37,943 nt of DNA, from assembly GCF_000158955.1 (NCBI RefSeq), contig NZ_GG657757.1:5250063-5288005 (forward strand), given 5' to 3'. Source of the DNA: Streptomyces viridochromogenes DSM 40736 (GTDB taxonomy: Bacteria > Actinomycetota > Actinomycetes > Streptomycetales > Streptomycetaceae). The notes under the pieces were generated by a model. That model saw nothing but the letters and a program-made list of their open reading frames with translations, was not told where the DNA came from and ran no database searches. Positions 16,050 through 23,065 of the stretch are shown here, piece after piece. The translations under genes and the position numbers were made by a program. Numbering within the stretch: the first letter of the stretch is position 1; every line of letters starts with the position of its first letter.

Positions 16050-17060
16050 GTGACCGACGTCGGGCCGTTCGGGCTGAGCGTGCGGGACCAGGCTCTGGAA
16101 GCCGATGTCCAGGCCGGGTTGGCGGCTGTCGAGGAAGGCTTGTTCGAGGCCACCAAGAGTGAGGTGCCCTTCATCACGGAGGCCGCCCAGCACCTGGTGC
16201 GGGCCGGCGGCAAGCGGTTCCGCCCGCTGCTCGTGATGCTCTCCGCCCAGTTCGGTGACCCGTACGCGCCCGGGATCGTGCCGTCGGCCGTCGTGGTCGA
16301 GCTGACGCACCTCGCCACGCTGTACCACGACGACGTGATGGACGAGGCGACGGTGCGCCGCGGGGTGGCGAGCGCCAACACCCGCTGGGGCAACTCCGTC
16401 GCGGTCCTCACCGGCGACTTCCTCTTCGCCCGCGCCTCGCACACCCTGGCCGACCTCGGCCCGGAGGCGGTCCGCGTGCAGGCCGAGGCGTTCGAACGGC
16501 TGGTGACCGGGCAGATCCTGGAGACGGCCGGGCCGCAGGACGGCCGCGACCCCGTCGAGCACTACCTGGACGTGCTGGCCGGCAAGACCGGTTCGCTGGT
16601 GGCCGTGTCGTGCCGGTTCGGCGCGATGATGTCCGGCGCCGACGAGACGACCGTGGACGTGCTGACCCAGTACGGCGAGCGGCTCGGCGTCGCCTTCCAG
16701 CTCGCGGACGACGTCCTGGACATCGCCTCCGACTCCCACGAGTCCGGCAAGACGCCCGGCACCGATCTGCGCGAGGGCATCCCCACGATGCCGGTGCTGC
16801 GGCTGCGCGAGCAGGCGGCCCGGCTCGGGCTCGCGGACGACGTCGCCCTGTGCGAGCTGCTGGACTCCGACCTCACCGACGACGCACGGCACGCCGAGGC
16901 CCTGCGCCTGCTGCGGGCCCACCCGGCGCTGGAACAGGCCCGGCGGGACACCGTCCGCTACGCCCAGGACGCCCGTTCGGCCCTGGCGCCCCTGCCGGAG
17001 TGTGCCGCGAAGGCGGCTCTCGTGGAGCTGAGCGACGCCGTGGTGCACCGCGCCGGCTAG
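16050..17060 (+). CDS. Long-chain trans-polyprenyl diphosphate synthase
   Basis: A 336-residue all-helical enzyme that condenses isopentenyl diphosphate units onto an allylic primer, most likely making the menaquinone side chain. GGKRFRPLL (53-61) binds substrate. The first aspartate-rich motif is DDVMD (94-98) followed by RRG, and the second is DDVLD (220-224). The residue five places before the first motif is alanine (A89), which in this family leaves the tunnel open for long products. The GTG at 16050 is preceded by GGAG. The gene has its own long upstream region and ends at a strong hairpin, so it looks monocistronic. Menaquinone use fits the neighbouring nuo genes about 19 kb away. Confidence 0.9.
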   Translation: MTDVGPFGLSVRDQALEADVQAGLAAVEEGLFEATKSEVPFITEAAQHLVRAGGKRFRPLLVMLSAQFGDPYAPGIVPSAVVVELTHLATLYHDDVMDEATVRRGVASANTRWGNSVAVLTGDFLFARASHTLADLGPEAVRVQAEAFERLVTGQILETAGPQDGRDPVEHYLDVLAGKTGSLVAVSCRFGAMMSGADETTVDVLTQYGERLGVAFQLADDVLDIASDSHESGKTPGTDLREGIPTMPVLRLREQAARLGLADDVALCELLDSDLTDDARHAEALRLLRAHPALEQARRDTVRYAQDARSALAPLPECAAKAALVELSDAVVHRAG

Positions 17061-17070
17061 TCCTGGTCCG

Positions 17071-17094
17071 CCCCCGACCCTTACGGGTCGGGGG
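17071..17094 (+). terminator. Perfect 10-bp hairpin terminator after the polyprenyl synthase
   Basis: CCCCCGACCC (17071-17080) and GGGTCGGGGG (17085-17094) pair perfectly around the loop TTAC, starting ten bases beyond the stop codon. No T run follows, as is usual in this genus. Confidence 0.8.
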
Positions 17095-17204
17095 AGACGC
17101 CGCGCCTGCGTGTCATACCCCAGCAGTACGTGGAGTTGAGCCCGCGGTCTGACGTATCTCCCCGGCCGATTTGGTCAGATGGAGACCACGGAAGAACACC
17201 ACTC

Positions 17205-17222
17205 CTCACCTGTTCGGGTGAG
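17205..17222 (+). other. Small hairpin upstream of the LolA-like gene
   Basis: CTCACC (17205-17210) and GGTGAG (17217-17222) form a 6-bp stem with a six-base loop, about 70 bases before the start codon. It may be an operator or a leader structure; nothing further supports either. The 230-base gap contains no other obvious signal besides the ribosome binding site. Confidence 0.3.
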
Positions 17223-17291
17223 AATGGCGGCTCAGGGACGAGTGCGTGGACGACACGGACAGCCGCCGCCGACCACGGAGGTAGGGCACAC

Positions 17292-18542
17292 ATGGCACCG
17301 TACGCATCCGACGAGAACACGACCGCCGGGGAGGGCGACGAGCAGCGCTCCGGGCGGCGCAAAGCCGCGCGGTACGTCGTCCCGGTCACGGTGGTGGGGG
17401 TGGCGGCCGCGACGATCGGCCTGGTCCCCGCACTCGCCGACTCGGGCGATCCCGACCTCCCGAAGATCACGGCGCAGCAGCTCATCGAGAAGATCGCGAA
17501 GTCGGACGTGCAGCAGCTGTCCGGCACGGTGAAGATCAGCACGGATCTCGGACTGCCGGACCTCGGCGGGCTGGAGAGCAGCCTGATGTCCGGTGCGGCG
17601 AGCCCGGACGAGGGCGGTTCCTCCGCCGACCCGACGTCCAAGCTCACGGAACTCGCCTCCGGCACGCACACCCTGCGCGTCGCGCTCGACGGCCCGGAGA
17701 AGCAGAAGCTGTCGCTGCTGGAGAACGCCGCCGAGTACAGCGTCGTCCACAACGGCAAGGACGTCTGGGGCTACGACAGCAAGTCCAACGAGGTCTACCA
17801 CGGCACGGCCGCGCAGGGCCCGGAGCACGAGAAGGAGCAGCCGCCGGCCACGCCGAAGGACTTCGCCGAGGAGGCCCTGAAGGCCGTCGACGACACGACC
17901 TCCGTGACCGTGGACGGCACCGCCCAGGTCGCCGGCCGGGACGCCTACAAGCTGCTCATCAAGCCGAAGCAGTCCGGCTCCACGGTCGGCGCGATCACCG
18001 TCGCGGTGGACGCGAAGACGGGGACGCCGCTGAAGTTCACGCTGACTCCGGCGGGCGGTGGCGCCGCCGTCGTCGACGCCGGCTTCACCCAGGTGAGTTT
18101 CGACCGGCCGGCCGCGTCGACCTTCGACTTCACCCCGCCGAAGGGTGCGAAGGTCACCGAGGAGAAGGTCACCGAGGAGAAGGCCATCGAGGAGAAGGCC
18201 TCCGCCGGGGCCGGGGCGCGCGAGCACGCCGAGCACGCCCCGAAGGCCGGGGAGGACCTGGGCAAGGGCTTCGGCGGTCTGGACGGCATGAAGACCCTCG
18301 GCGAGGGCTGGAACGCCATAGCCGTCCTCGACACCGGCGGCGAGGGCGTGCCCTCCGGCAAGGCCGGCGGCGACCTCGGCGGCTTCATGAACTCGCTCGG
18401 CGACAAGGTCACCGGCAAGTTCGGCTCGGGCACGGTCTTCTCCACCCGCCTCGTCAACGCCCTGATCACCGACGACGGCAAGGTCTACGTGGGCGCGGTC
18501 ACCAAGGACGCACTCGTGAAGGCGGCCGACGCCGGCAAGTAG
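17292..18542 (+). CDS. Secreted LolA/MucB-like lipoprotein-sorting-fold protein
   Basis: A 416-residue exported protein. A cytoplasmic head with a twin-basic patch (RSGRRKAARY) precedes a hydrophobic segment (about 28-49) ending PALADSGD, a plausible signal-peptidase I site; there is no lipobox cysteine. The mature part (QQLIEKIAKSDVQQLSGTVKISTDLGLPDL...VVHNGKDVWGYDSKSNEVYHG) resembles the half-barrel LolA/MucB fold. In Gram-positive bacteria this family has uncertain roles in binding lipids or sensing the envelope. Near residues 295-315 there is a repeated VTEEK motif. ATG at 17292 follows GGAGGTAGGG. It lies 40 bases before an ABC transporter pair on the same strand, with no terminator between, so an operon is likely. 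Confidence 0.75.
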   Translation: MAPYASDENTTAGEGDEQRSGRRKAARYVVPVTVVGVAAATIGLVPALADSGDPDLPKITAQQLIEKIAKSDVQQLSGTVKISTDLGLPDLGGLESSLMSGAASPDEGGSSADPTSKLTELASGTHTLRVALDGPEKQKLSLLENAAEYSVVHNGKDVWGYDSKSNEVYHGTAAQGPEHEKEQPPATPKDFAEEALKAVDDTTSVTVDGTAQVAGRDAYKLLIKPKQSGSTVGAITVAVDAKTGTPLKFTLTPAGGGAAVVDAGFTQVSFDRPAASTFDFTPPKGAKVTEEKVTEEKAIEEKASAGAGAREHAEHAPKAGEDLGKGFGGLDGMKTLGEGWNAIAVLDTGGEGVPSGKAGGDLGGFMNSLGDKVTGKFGSGTVFSTRLVNALITDDGKVYVGAVTKDALVKAADAGK

Positions 18543-18582
18543 GTCCCGCACGCCACGGGACGCCGAGAGAACGAGGAAGCCG

Positions 18583-19569
18583 ATGCCCGAACAGCCCGCC
18601 GCGCGGTCGCAGGAGAGCGGCGCGAGTGCCGTGGGTGGCGAGGCGGTCATCGCCACCCGGGGGCTCACCAAGCGCTATCGCGGCGGGCAGCTCGCTGTCG
18701 ACGGGCTCGACCTGACCGTCCCGGCGGGCAGTGTCTTCGGCTTCCTCGGGCCCAACGGCTCCGGCAAGACCACCACCATCCGCATGCTGATGGGTCTCAT
18801 CGAGCCCACCTCCGGCACGGCACGGGTGCTCGGCCGGCCCATGCCCCGGGCCACCCGCGCCGTGCTGCCGCACGTCGGCGCCCTCATCGAGGGCCCGGCC
18901 CTGTACGGCTTCCTCTCCGGCCGCGACAACCTCATCCGATACGACTCCGCCGACCCGGCCGCCGACCCGCGCACCCGGCGTGCGCGGGTGGCCGCGGCGC
19001 TGGACCGGGTGGGCCTGACGGCCGCCGCCGGCAAGAAGGCCAAGGCCTACTCGCTGGGCATGAAACAGCGCCTGGGCCTCGCGGCCGCGCTGCTCCAGCC
19101 GCGCCGGCTGCTCGTGCTCGACGAGCCGACCAACGGCCTCGACCCGCAGGGCATGCGCGAGATCCGTACCCTCGTACGGGAACTGGCCTCGGACGGCACG
19201 ACCGTCTTCCTCTCCTCCCACCTGCTCGACGAGATCGAGCAGGTCTGCACACACGCGGCCGTGATGGCACAGGGCCGCCTGATCACCCAGGGCCCGGTCG
19301 CCGAACTGGCCGCCGGGGCACGCGGCCGGCTGGTGGTGACGACACCGGACCCGGCGGAGGCGGCCCGCGTGCTGAAGGAGCAGGGCGTCGGCGACGTGGT
19401 CGTGACCGACGACCGGGTGACCGGGGAACCACCGGACCGCGACCTCGCCGACGTGAACACCGCGCTGGTCACCGCGGGAGTCCGGGTACGCGGCTTCACG
19501 GTCGAACGGGCCTCGCTGGAGGACGCGTTCGTGGCACTGACGGGGGAGGGGTTCGATGTCGCGGGCTGA
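18583..19569 (+). CDS. ABC transporter ATP-binding protein
   Basis: A 328-residue ABC ATPase of the ABC-2 exporter type (CcmA/NatA-like). Walker A is GPNGSGKT (56-63), the signature is YSLGMKQR (156-163), Walker B is RLLVLDEP (175-182) followed by the D-loop TNGLDP, and the switch histidine is in FLSSHLLDE. The C-terminal about 90 residues form the regulatory extension common in this group. The start at 18583 has GAGGAAG upstream. It overlaps the permease gene by 14 bases, so both subunits are made together. Substrate cannot be told; the preceding secreted LolA-like protein may take part. Confidence 0.93.
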   Translation: MPEQPAARSQESGASAVGGEAVIATRGLTKRYRGGQLAVDGLDLTVPAGSVFGFLGPNGSGKTTTIRMLMGLIEPTSGTARVLGRPMPRATRAVLPHVGALIEGPALYGFLSGRDNLIRYDSADPAADPRTRRARVAAALDRVGLTAAAGKKAKAYSLGMKQRLGLAAALLQPRRLLVLDEPTNGLDPQGMREIRTLVRELASDGTTVFLSSHLLDEIEQVCTHAAVMAQGRLITQGPVAELAAGARGRLVVTTPDPAEAARVLKEQGVGDVVVTDDRVTGEPPDRDLADVNTALVTAGVRVRGFTVERASLEDAFVALTGEGFDVAG

Positions 19570-20437
19570 CGTCGTGGAGAGCGCACGCCCGGTGAGCCCG
19601 CTGTGGACCTTCGGGTTGCTGCGCAACGAGCTCACCACCACCTTCCGCCGCTGGCGCACCCTCGCGCTGCTGGCCGTGCTGGCGGGCGTGCCCGTCCTGG
19701 TGGGCATCGCCGTCAAGATCGAGACGGGCGACGGTTCGTCACCCGGCGGCGGCGGAGGCGGCGGAGGACCGGCCTTCATCTCCCAGATCACCAACAACGG
19801 CCTGTTCCTCGTCTTCACCGCCCTGGCCGCCACGCTCCCGTTCTTCCTGCCGATGGCCATCGGTGTCGTCGCGGGCGACGCGATCGCCGGCGAGGCGAAC
19901 GCCGGCACGCTGCGCTACCTGCTGGTCTCCCCGGCGGGCCGTACCCGTCTGCTGCTCACCAAGTACGCGACGGTCGTGCTGTTCTGCCTGGCCGCCACCC
20001 TCGTCGTCGCCGTCTCGGCACTGACGGTGGGAGCACTCCTCTTCCCGCTCGGCGACCTGACGACCATCTCCGGCACACACATCAGCTTCGCCGAAGGCCT
20101 GGGCAGAGCCCTGCTGATCGCCCTGGTCGTCGCCGCGTCACTGATCGGCGTCGCGGCGCTCGGCCTGTTCGTCTCGACGCTGACCAACAGCGGCATCGCG
20201 GCGATGGCGACCACGGTGGGACTGCTGATCACGGTCCAGATCCTCGACCAGATCCCGCAACTGCACGCCCTCCAGCCGTACTTCTTCTCGCACTACTGGC
20301 TGTCCTTCGCCGACCTCATGCGCGAACCGGTCTACTGGGACGACCTAGCCAAGAACCTCGGCCTCCAGGCCCTGTACGCGGCGGTGTTCGGCTCGGCGGC
20401 CTGGGCGCGCTTCACGACGAAGGACATCACGGCCTAG
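19556..20437 (+). CDS. ABC-2-type transporter permease
   Basis: A 293-residue membrane protein with six hydrophobic segments. The first (LALLAVLAGVPVLVGIAVKI) is followed by an outside loop containing a polyglycine run (PGGGGGGGGP), then LVFTALAATLPFFLPMAIGVVAGDAIAGEANAGTLRYLLVSPAGRTRLLLTKY, the characteristic ABC2_membrane coupling segment. It pairs with the preceding ATPase; family members export drugs, lipids or polymers or act in bacitracin-type resistance. The ATG at 19556 follows GGGGGAGGGG. Its TAG stop is part of a CTAG at 20434-20437 that also serves as the stop of the convergent oxidoreductase. Confidence 0.9.
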   Translation: MSRADVVESARPVSPLWTFGLLRNELTTTFRRWRTLALLAVLAGVPVLVGIAVKIETGDGSSPGGGGGGGGPAFISQITNNGLFLVFTALAATLPFFLPMAIGVVAGDAIAGEANAGTLRYLLVSPAGRTRLLLTKYATVVLFCLAATLVVAVSALTVGALLFPLGDLTTISGTHISFAEGLGRALLIALVVAASLIGVAALGLFVSTLTNSGIAAMATTVGLLITVQILDQIPQLHALQPYFFSHYWLSFADLMREPVYWDDLAKNLGLQALYAAVFGSAAWARFTTKDITA

Positions 20438-21021
20438 CGCTCCTCCTCGTACAGGAACCGGGCGAGGGGCGCCTCCTGCGCGAAGAACGTCTTGGCGCGG
20501 GTCAGTGCCTCGGTGTCGTTCAGCACGTCACCGGGCTTGCTGCCGTTGCCGAGCAGCACCCCGCCGAACCGCATCCCCAGGTACGCCGCCGAGTTGTTGA
20601 GCGTCCCGACCAGCGGGTCGGCCACCACCTCCTCCCGGTGCGCGAGCGCGGTGACGCCCCACAGGGTGCGTCCGGCCATGGTCGCCTTGAAGTCGAGGCC
20701 GGGCGTGCGCAGCCAGCCCGACCAGTGGTCGAGGTAGCGCTTGGTGTGCGCGGAGACGGAGTACCAGTACAGGGGCGAGGCGATCACGAGGTCCGTGGCC
20801 GCGAGGGTGGCGTCCAGCAGGAGGGCGAGGTTGCCCTCGGTCGGGCGGACGTGGTCGCTGTCGTGCCGCAGGTCCTCGAAGTCGGGGATCGGGTGCTCGG
20901 CGAGGTCGATCCACTGCTGTTCGACGTCCGGCGGCAGCTGCTCGGCGGCCCGGCGGGCCAGCAGCTCGGTGTTGCCGTCGGAGCGGGCGCTGCCCAGGAC
21001 GAAAAGGAAGCGGCGGGTCAT
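20434..21021 (-). CDS. Flavodoxin-fold NAD(P)H-dependent FMN reductase / quinone oxidoreductase
   Basis: A 195-residue flavodoxin-like oxidoreductase. LGSARSDGNTELLARRAAEQ at the N-terminus is the FMN phosphate loop, and ATDLVIASPLYWYSVSAHTKRYLDHW (about 75-100) is the second flavin-binding loop with the family's PxYW motif. Such enzymes reduce quinones, azo compounds or flavins with NAD(P)H and are often induced by electrophile stress. The ATG at 21021 has GGGGGA before it. Its leader is about 75 bases long and contains three 18-bp repeats; its promoter has a perfect palindrome in the spacer. No regulator gene sits beside it, so the repressor must be encoded elsewhere. Confidence 0.87.
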   Translation of the reverse strand: MTRRFLFVLGSARSDGNTELLARRAAEQLPPDVEQQWIDLAEHPIPDFEDLRHDSDHVRPTEGNLALLLDATLAATDLVIASPLYWYSVSAHTKRYLDHWSGWLRTPGLDFKATMAGRTLWGVTALAHREEVVADPLVGTLNNSAAYLGMRFGGVLLGNGSKPGDVLNDTEALTRAKTFFAQEAPLARFLYEEER

Positions 21022-21033
21022 GGGAGTCCCCCA

Positions 21034-21087
21034 GAAGGTAGGCGTGGAGCGGAAGACAGGCGTGCAGTTGAAGACAGGCGTGCAGCA
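21034..21087 (-). repeat. Three 18-bp tandem repeats in the oxidoreductase leader
   Basis: GAAGACAGGCGTGCAG occurs at 21052-21067 and 21070-21085, exactly 18 bases apart, with a third diverged copy (GAAGGTAGGCGTGGAG) at 21034-21049. All lie between the predicted transcription start and the ATG at 21021. Confidence 0.85.
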
Positions 21088-21102
21088 ATTACGCGCGCAT
21101 GC

Positions 21103-21131
21103 ATCATATGCGTACGCATCTAATTAGCCAA
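21103..21131 (-). promoter_or_regulatory. Promoter with palindromic operator for the flavodoxin-fold oxidoreductase
   Basis: On the minus strand TTGGCT (21131-21126), a 17-base spacer and TATGAT (21108-21103) make a near-consensus housekeeping promoter. The perfect 12-bp palindrome ATGCGTACGCAT (21108-21119) fills the spacer beside the -10, so a bound repressor would block RNA polymerase. The flanks AATTA (21088-21092) and TAATT (21121-21125) are also inverted. The DNA is unusually AT-rich for this genome. Confidence 0.7.
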
Positions 21132-21161
21132 GGGTGCCCGTGAGCCATCCAGGGCCCTCCC

Positions 21162-22425
21162 TCACCCTCCGGCGCCCGCCTCCGCCTCCGCCTCCCGCGC
21201 CACGGCCAGCAGCAACGCCTCTCGCCCGTGCGGCGCCACCACCTGCAGCCCGGCCGGGCAGCCGTCATCGCCGAAGCCTGCCGGGAGGCTCAGCGCCGGA
21301 TGCCCGCTGAGGTTGAACGCCCAGGTGAGCGAGGTGGAGTAGCGGTCGCCCGGCCCCTCGTGGCTGTGCGGCGCGGTGGGGGCCGTCGGCGTCAGCAGCA
21401 GTTCGGCACCGGCGAACAGCCCGGCCAGCCGCCGGTCGTTCTCCGCCCGGACGCGGTGGGCCCCGGCCGGATCGGCCCCGGGTGTGCGCAGGGCGAGCCA
21501 GGCGGGCCCGGGGTCCAGGAGCCGCAGCGGCACCCGCGGCCGTACGAGCCGTACGACACCGGCTGCCTCGAGCCGTTCCACCGCCGCCCGGGCGAGTGCG
21601 ACGGGCTCCGGGTCGGGTCCCGCGAAACCGAGGTCGGGGGACCAGACGGCGGTGACGGGCAGAGGCGGCCCGACCGCAGCCGCCTCCCGCGACATCACGT
21701 GCCACCAGCTCGCCGCGTCGGACGCCGAGCGGGCGAGCACGCCGGGCACGGCGAGGCCCGTACGGTCGGCGGAGGGCAGTCGTCCGCGTGTCGTCTTCAG
21801 GCCGACCACCCCGCACCACGCCGCCGGGATCCGCACCGACCCGGCCCCGTCGCCGCCCGTGGCCAGCGGGACCAGCCCGGCCGCCACCGCCACCGCGGCC
21901 CCGGCCGACGAGCCGCCCGGCGTACGGTCGGCCCGCCACGGGTTCACCGTCCGGCCATGTGCTCCGAGTCCCCAGGTCTGCCAGGCAGTCCCCGGCCCGG
22001 GAACGGAGGTCGCGCCCACGGCGACGCACCCGGCCGCGAGCAGCGGCCCCGCCGCCCGCAGTCCGTGCCGCCCCTTCACGGCGAGGGGAACGCCCGCCAG
22101 AGGCAGCGACCCGCCTGTGCCGGCACTCGCGCCATCGCTCGTACGAGTGATATCCGGGGCATCCCGAAAAGACGCCACGCCCTCCCCAGGACTTCCGCAG
22201 CGCCGGTCGAGTCGCGCGTCCAGCTCGCCCGCCCGCCGCACCGCCTCCTCGCGCCACACCTCGACGAACGCGCACAGCGTCGGATCGGGCCCGCTCGATC
22301 CCGCTCCCAGCGCCCGCCGTGACCACGTCGACCGCGCGCAGCTCCCGGGGCCCGTACGCCCGCCGCGATCTCCCCGGCCGACAGGGCCGCAGCGGCCGTC
22401 AGCGCGCCGCTCCCGTCAGCCGGCC
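21162..22425 (-). pseudogene. Amidase-signature family enzyme, broken by two one-base frameshifts near the N-terminus
   Basis: The intact part (from about 22300 to the stop at 21162) carries the amidase Ser-cisSer-Lys machinery: GVPLAVKGRHGLRAAG with the catalytic lysine, TPGGSSAGAAVAVAAGLVPLATGGDGAGSVRIPAAWCGVVGLKTTRGR with the cis-serine and nucleophilic serine, and a C-terminal HPALSLPAGF. Upstream the family-like sequence LTAAAALSAGEIAAGVRA / ELRAVDVVTA / LGAGSSGPDPTLCAFVEVWREE is recovered only by moving frame at 22347-22353 (extra base in a C/G run) and 22313-22315 (extra base in CCC). No good start codon is seen; it probably begins near 22425, overlapping the MinD-like gene's end. Such enzymes hydrolyse amides; the substrate is unknown. 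Short-homopolymer indels favour sequence error, but a real pseudogene is not excluded. Confidence 0.78.
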
Positions 22426-22907
22426 CAGGGCCGCGGTTCTCGCGCGGCGGACGACCCAGCTCGCCGAGCCGCCAGGCCGCCACCCACGGCACCCGGTACA
22501 CGTCGATCGCCGACTCCAGGGAACTTGACCCGCTGGGTGAGCGGGCGCGGCAGCCGGCCCGGGGCGTCCGCCACGAGGACGACACCGTCGAGGTCGAGCC
22601 CCGGGGGAGCCTGACCGCGTCGGAAGACCTCCACCGCACCGGCCACCGCGTCCAGCCCGGCCGCGTGCGTCCGCGCGACCAGCAGCACCGACGGGGGATC
22701 ACCCGGTCCGGGCCAGGCTCGGCCGCTGTCATGGCCGCCGTAGACCGCGGCGAGGGTGGAGACACCCGCGCCTCCGTGCGTGCCGACCCAGGAGAAACGC
22801 CGTGCCCCGGCACGGGCGTGCCCGGGCTCCGGCGGCGGCCCCGGCGCCGGGGTGGACACCGGCCCGCGGATCCAGATCTCGGGTCCCTGTCGCATGCCTG
22901 TGTGCAT
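22399..22907 (-). pseudogene. MinD/ParA-like protein with degenerate P-loop (DUF6668-like), frameshifted near its 3' end
   Basis: The ATG at 22907 (MHTGMRQGPEIWIRGPVS) follows GGAGGAGAGGGG. FSWVGTHGGAGVSTLAAVYGG resembles the MinD/ParA deviant Walker A but has lost both lysines. VLLVARTHAAGLDAVAGAVEVFRRG and LDGVVLVADAPGRLPRPLTQRVK follow as in P-loop folds. I associate it with the Streptomyces DUF6668 family from memory. An extra base near 22519-22523 shifts the frame; the sequence resumes as ESAIDVYRVPWVAAWRLGELGRPPRE. A second extra base at 22437-22438 would then restore a natural ending RETAALGRLTGAAR and a TGA at 22401-22399. The protein would be about 168 residues. Function unknown; it probably cannot hydrolyse ATP. 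It is divergent from the proline-rich helical protein, which may be its partner. Confidence 0.62.
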
Positions 22908-23065
22908 GCCCCTCTCCTCCCTCGTGCTCCAGCTCTTCATGCCATAGGGAACGATGGCGCGGGGCACACGCCCCTTGGGACGAGCCTGTGACACCGCGGT
23001 GACGTGAGAAACGGGAGCGAGCGGACACACTCGACCGTAGATGCACGACGCCGAGTGAGGGGACG

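Noticed and set aside
20528..21088. Minus-strand frame reading MLHACLQLHACLPLHAYL into the oxidoreductase
   Set aside because: The pattern arises from the 18-bp leader repeats; it lacks a ribosome binding site and runs out of frame with the real gene.
22813..22907. Active ParA/MinD ATPase of a partition system
   Set aside because: The P-loop lysines are absent and there is no ParB gene or parS-like site nearby.
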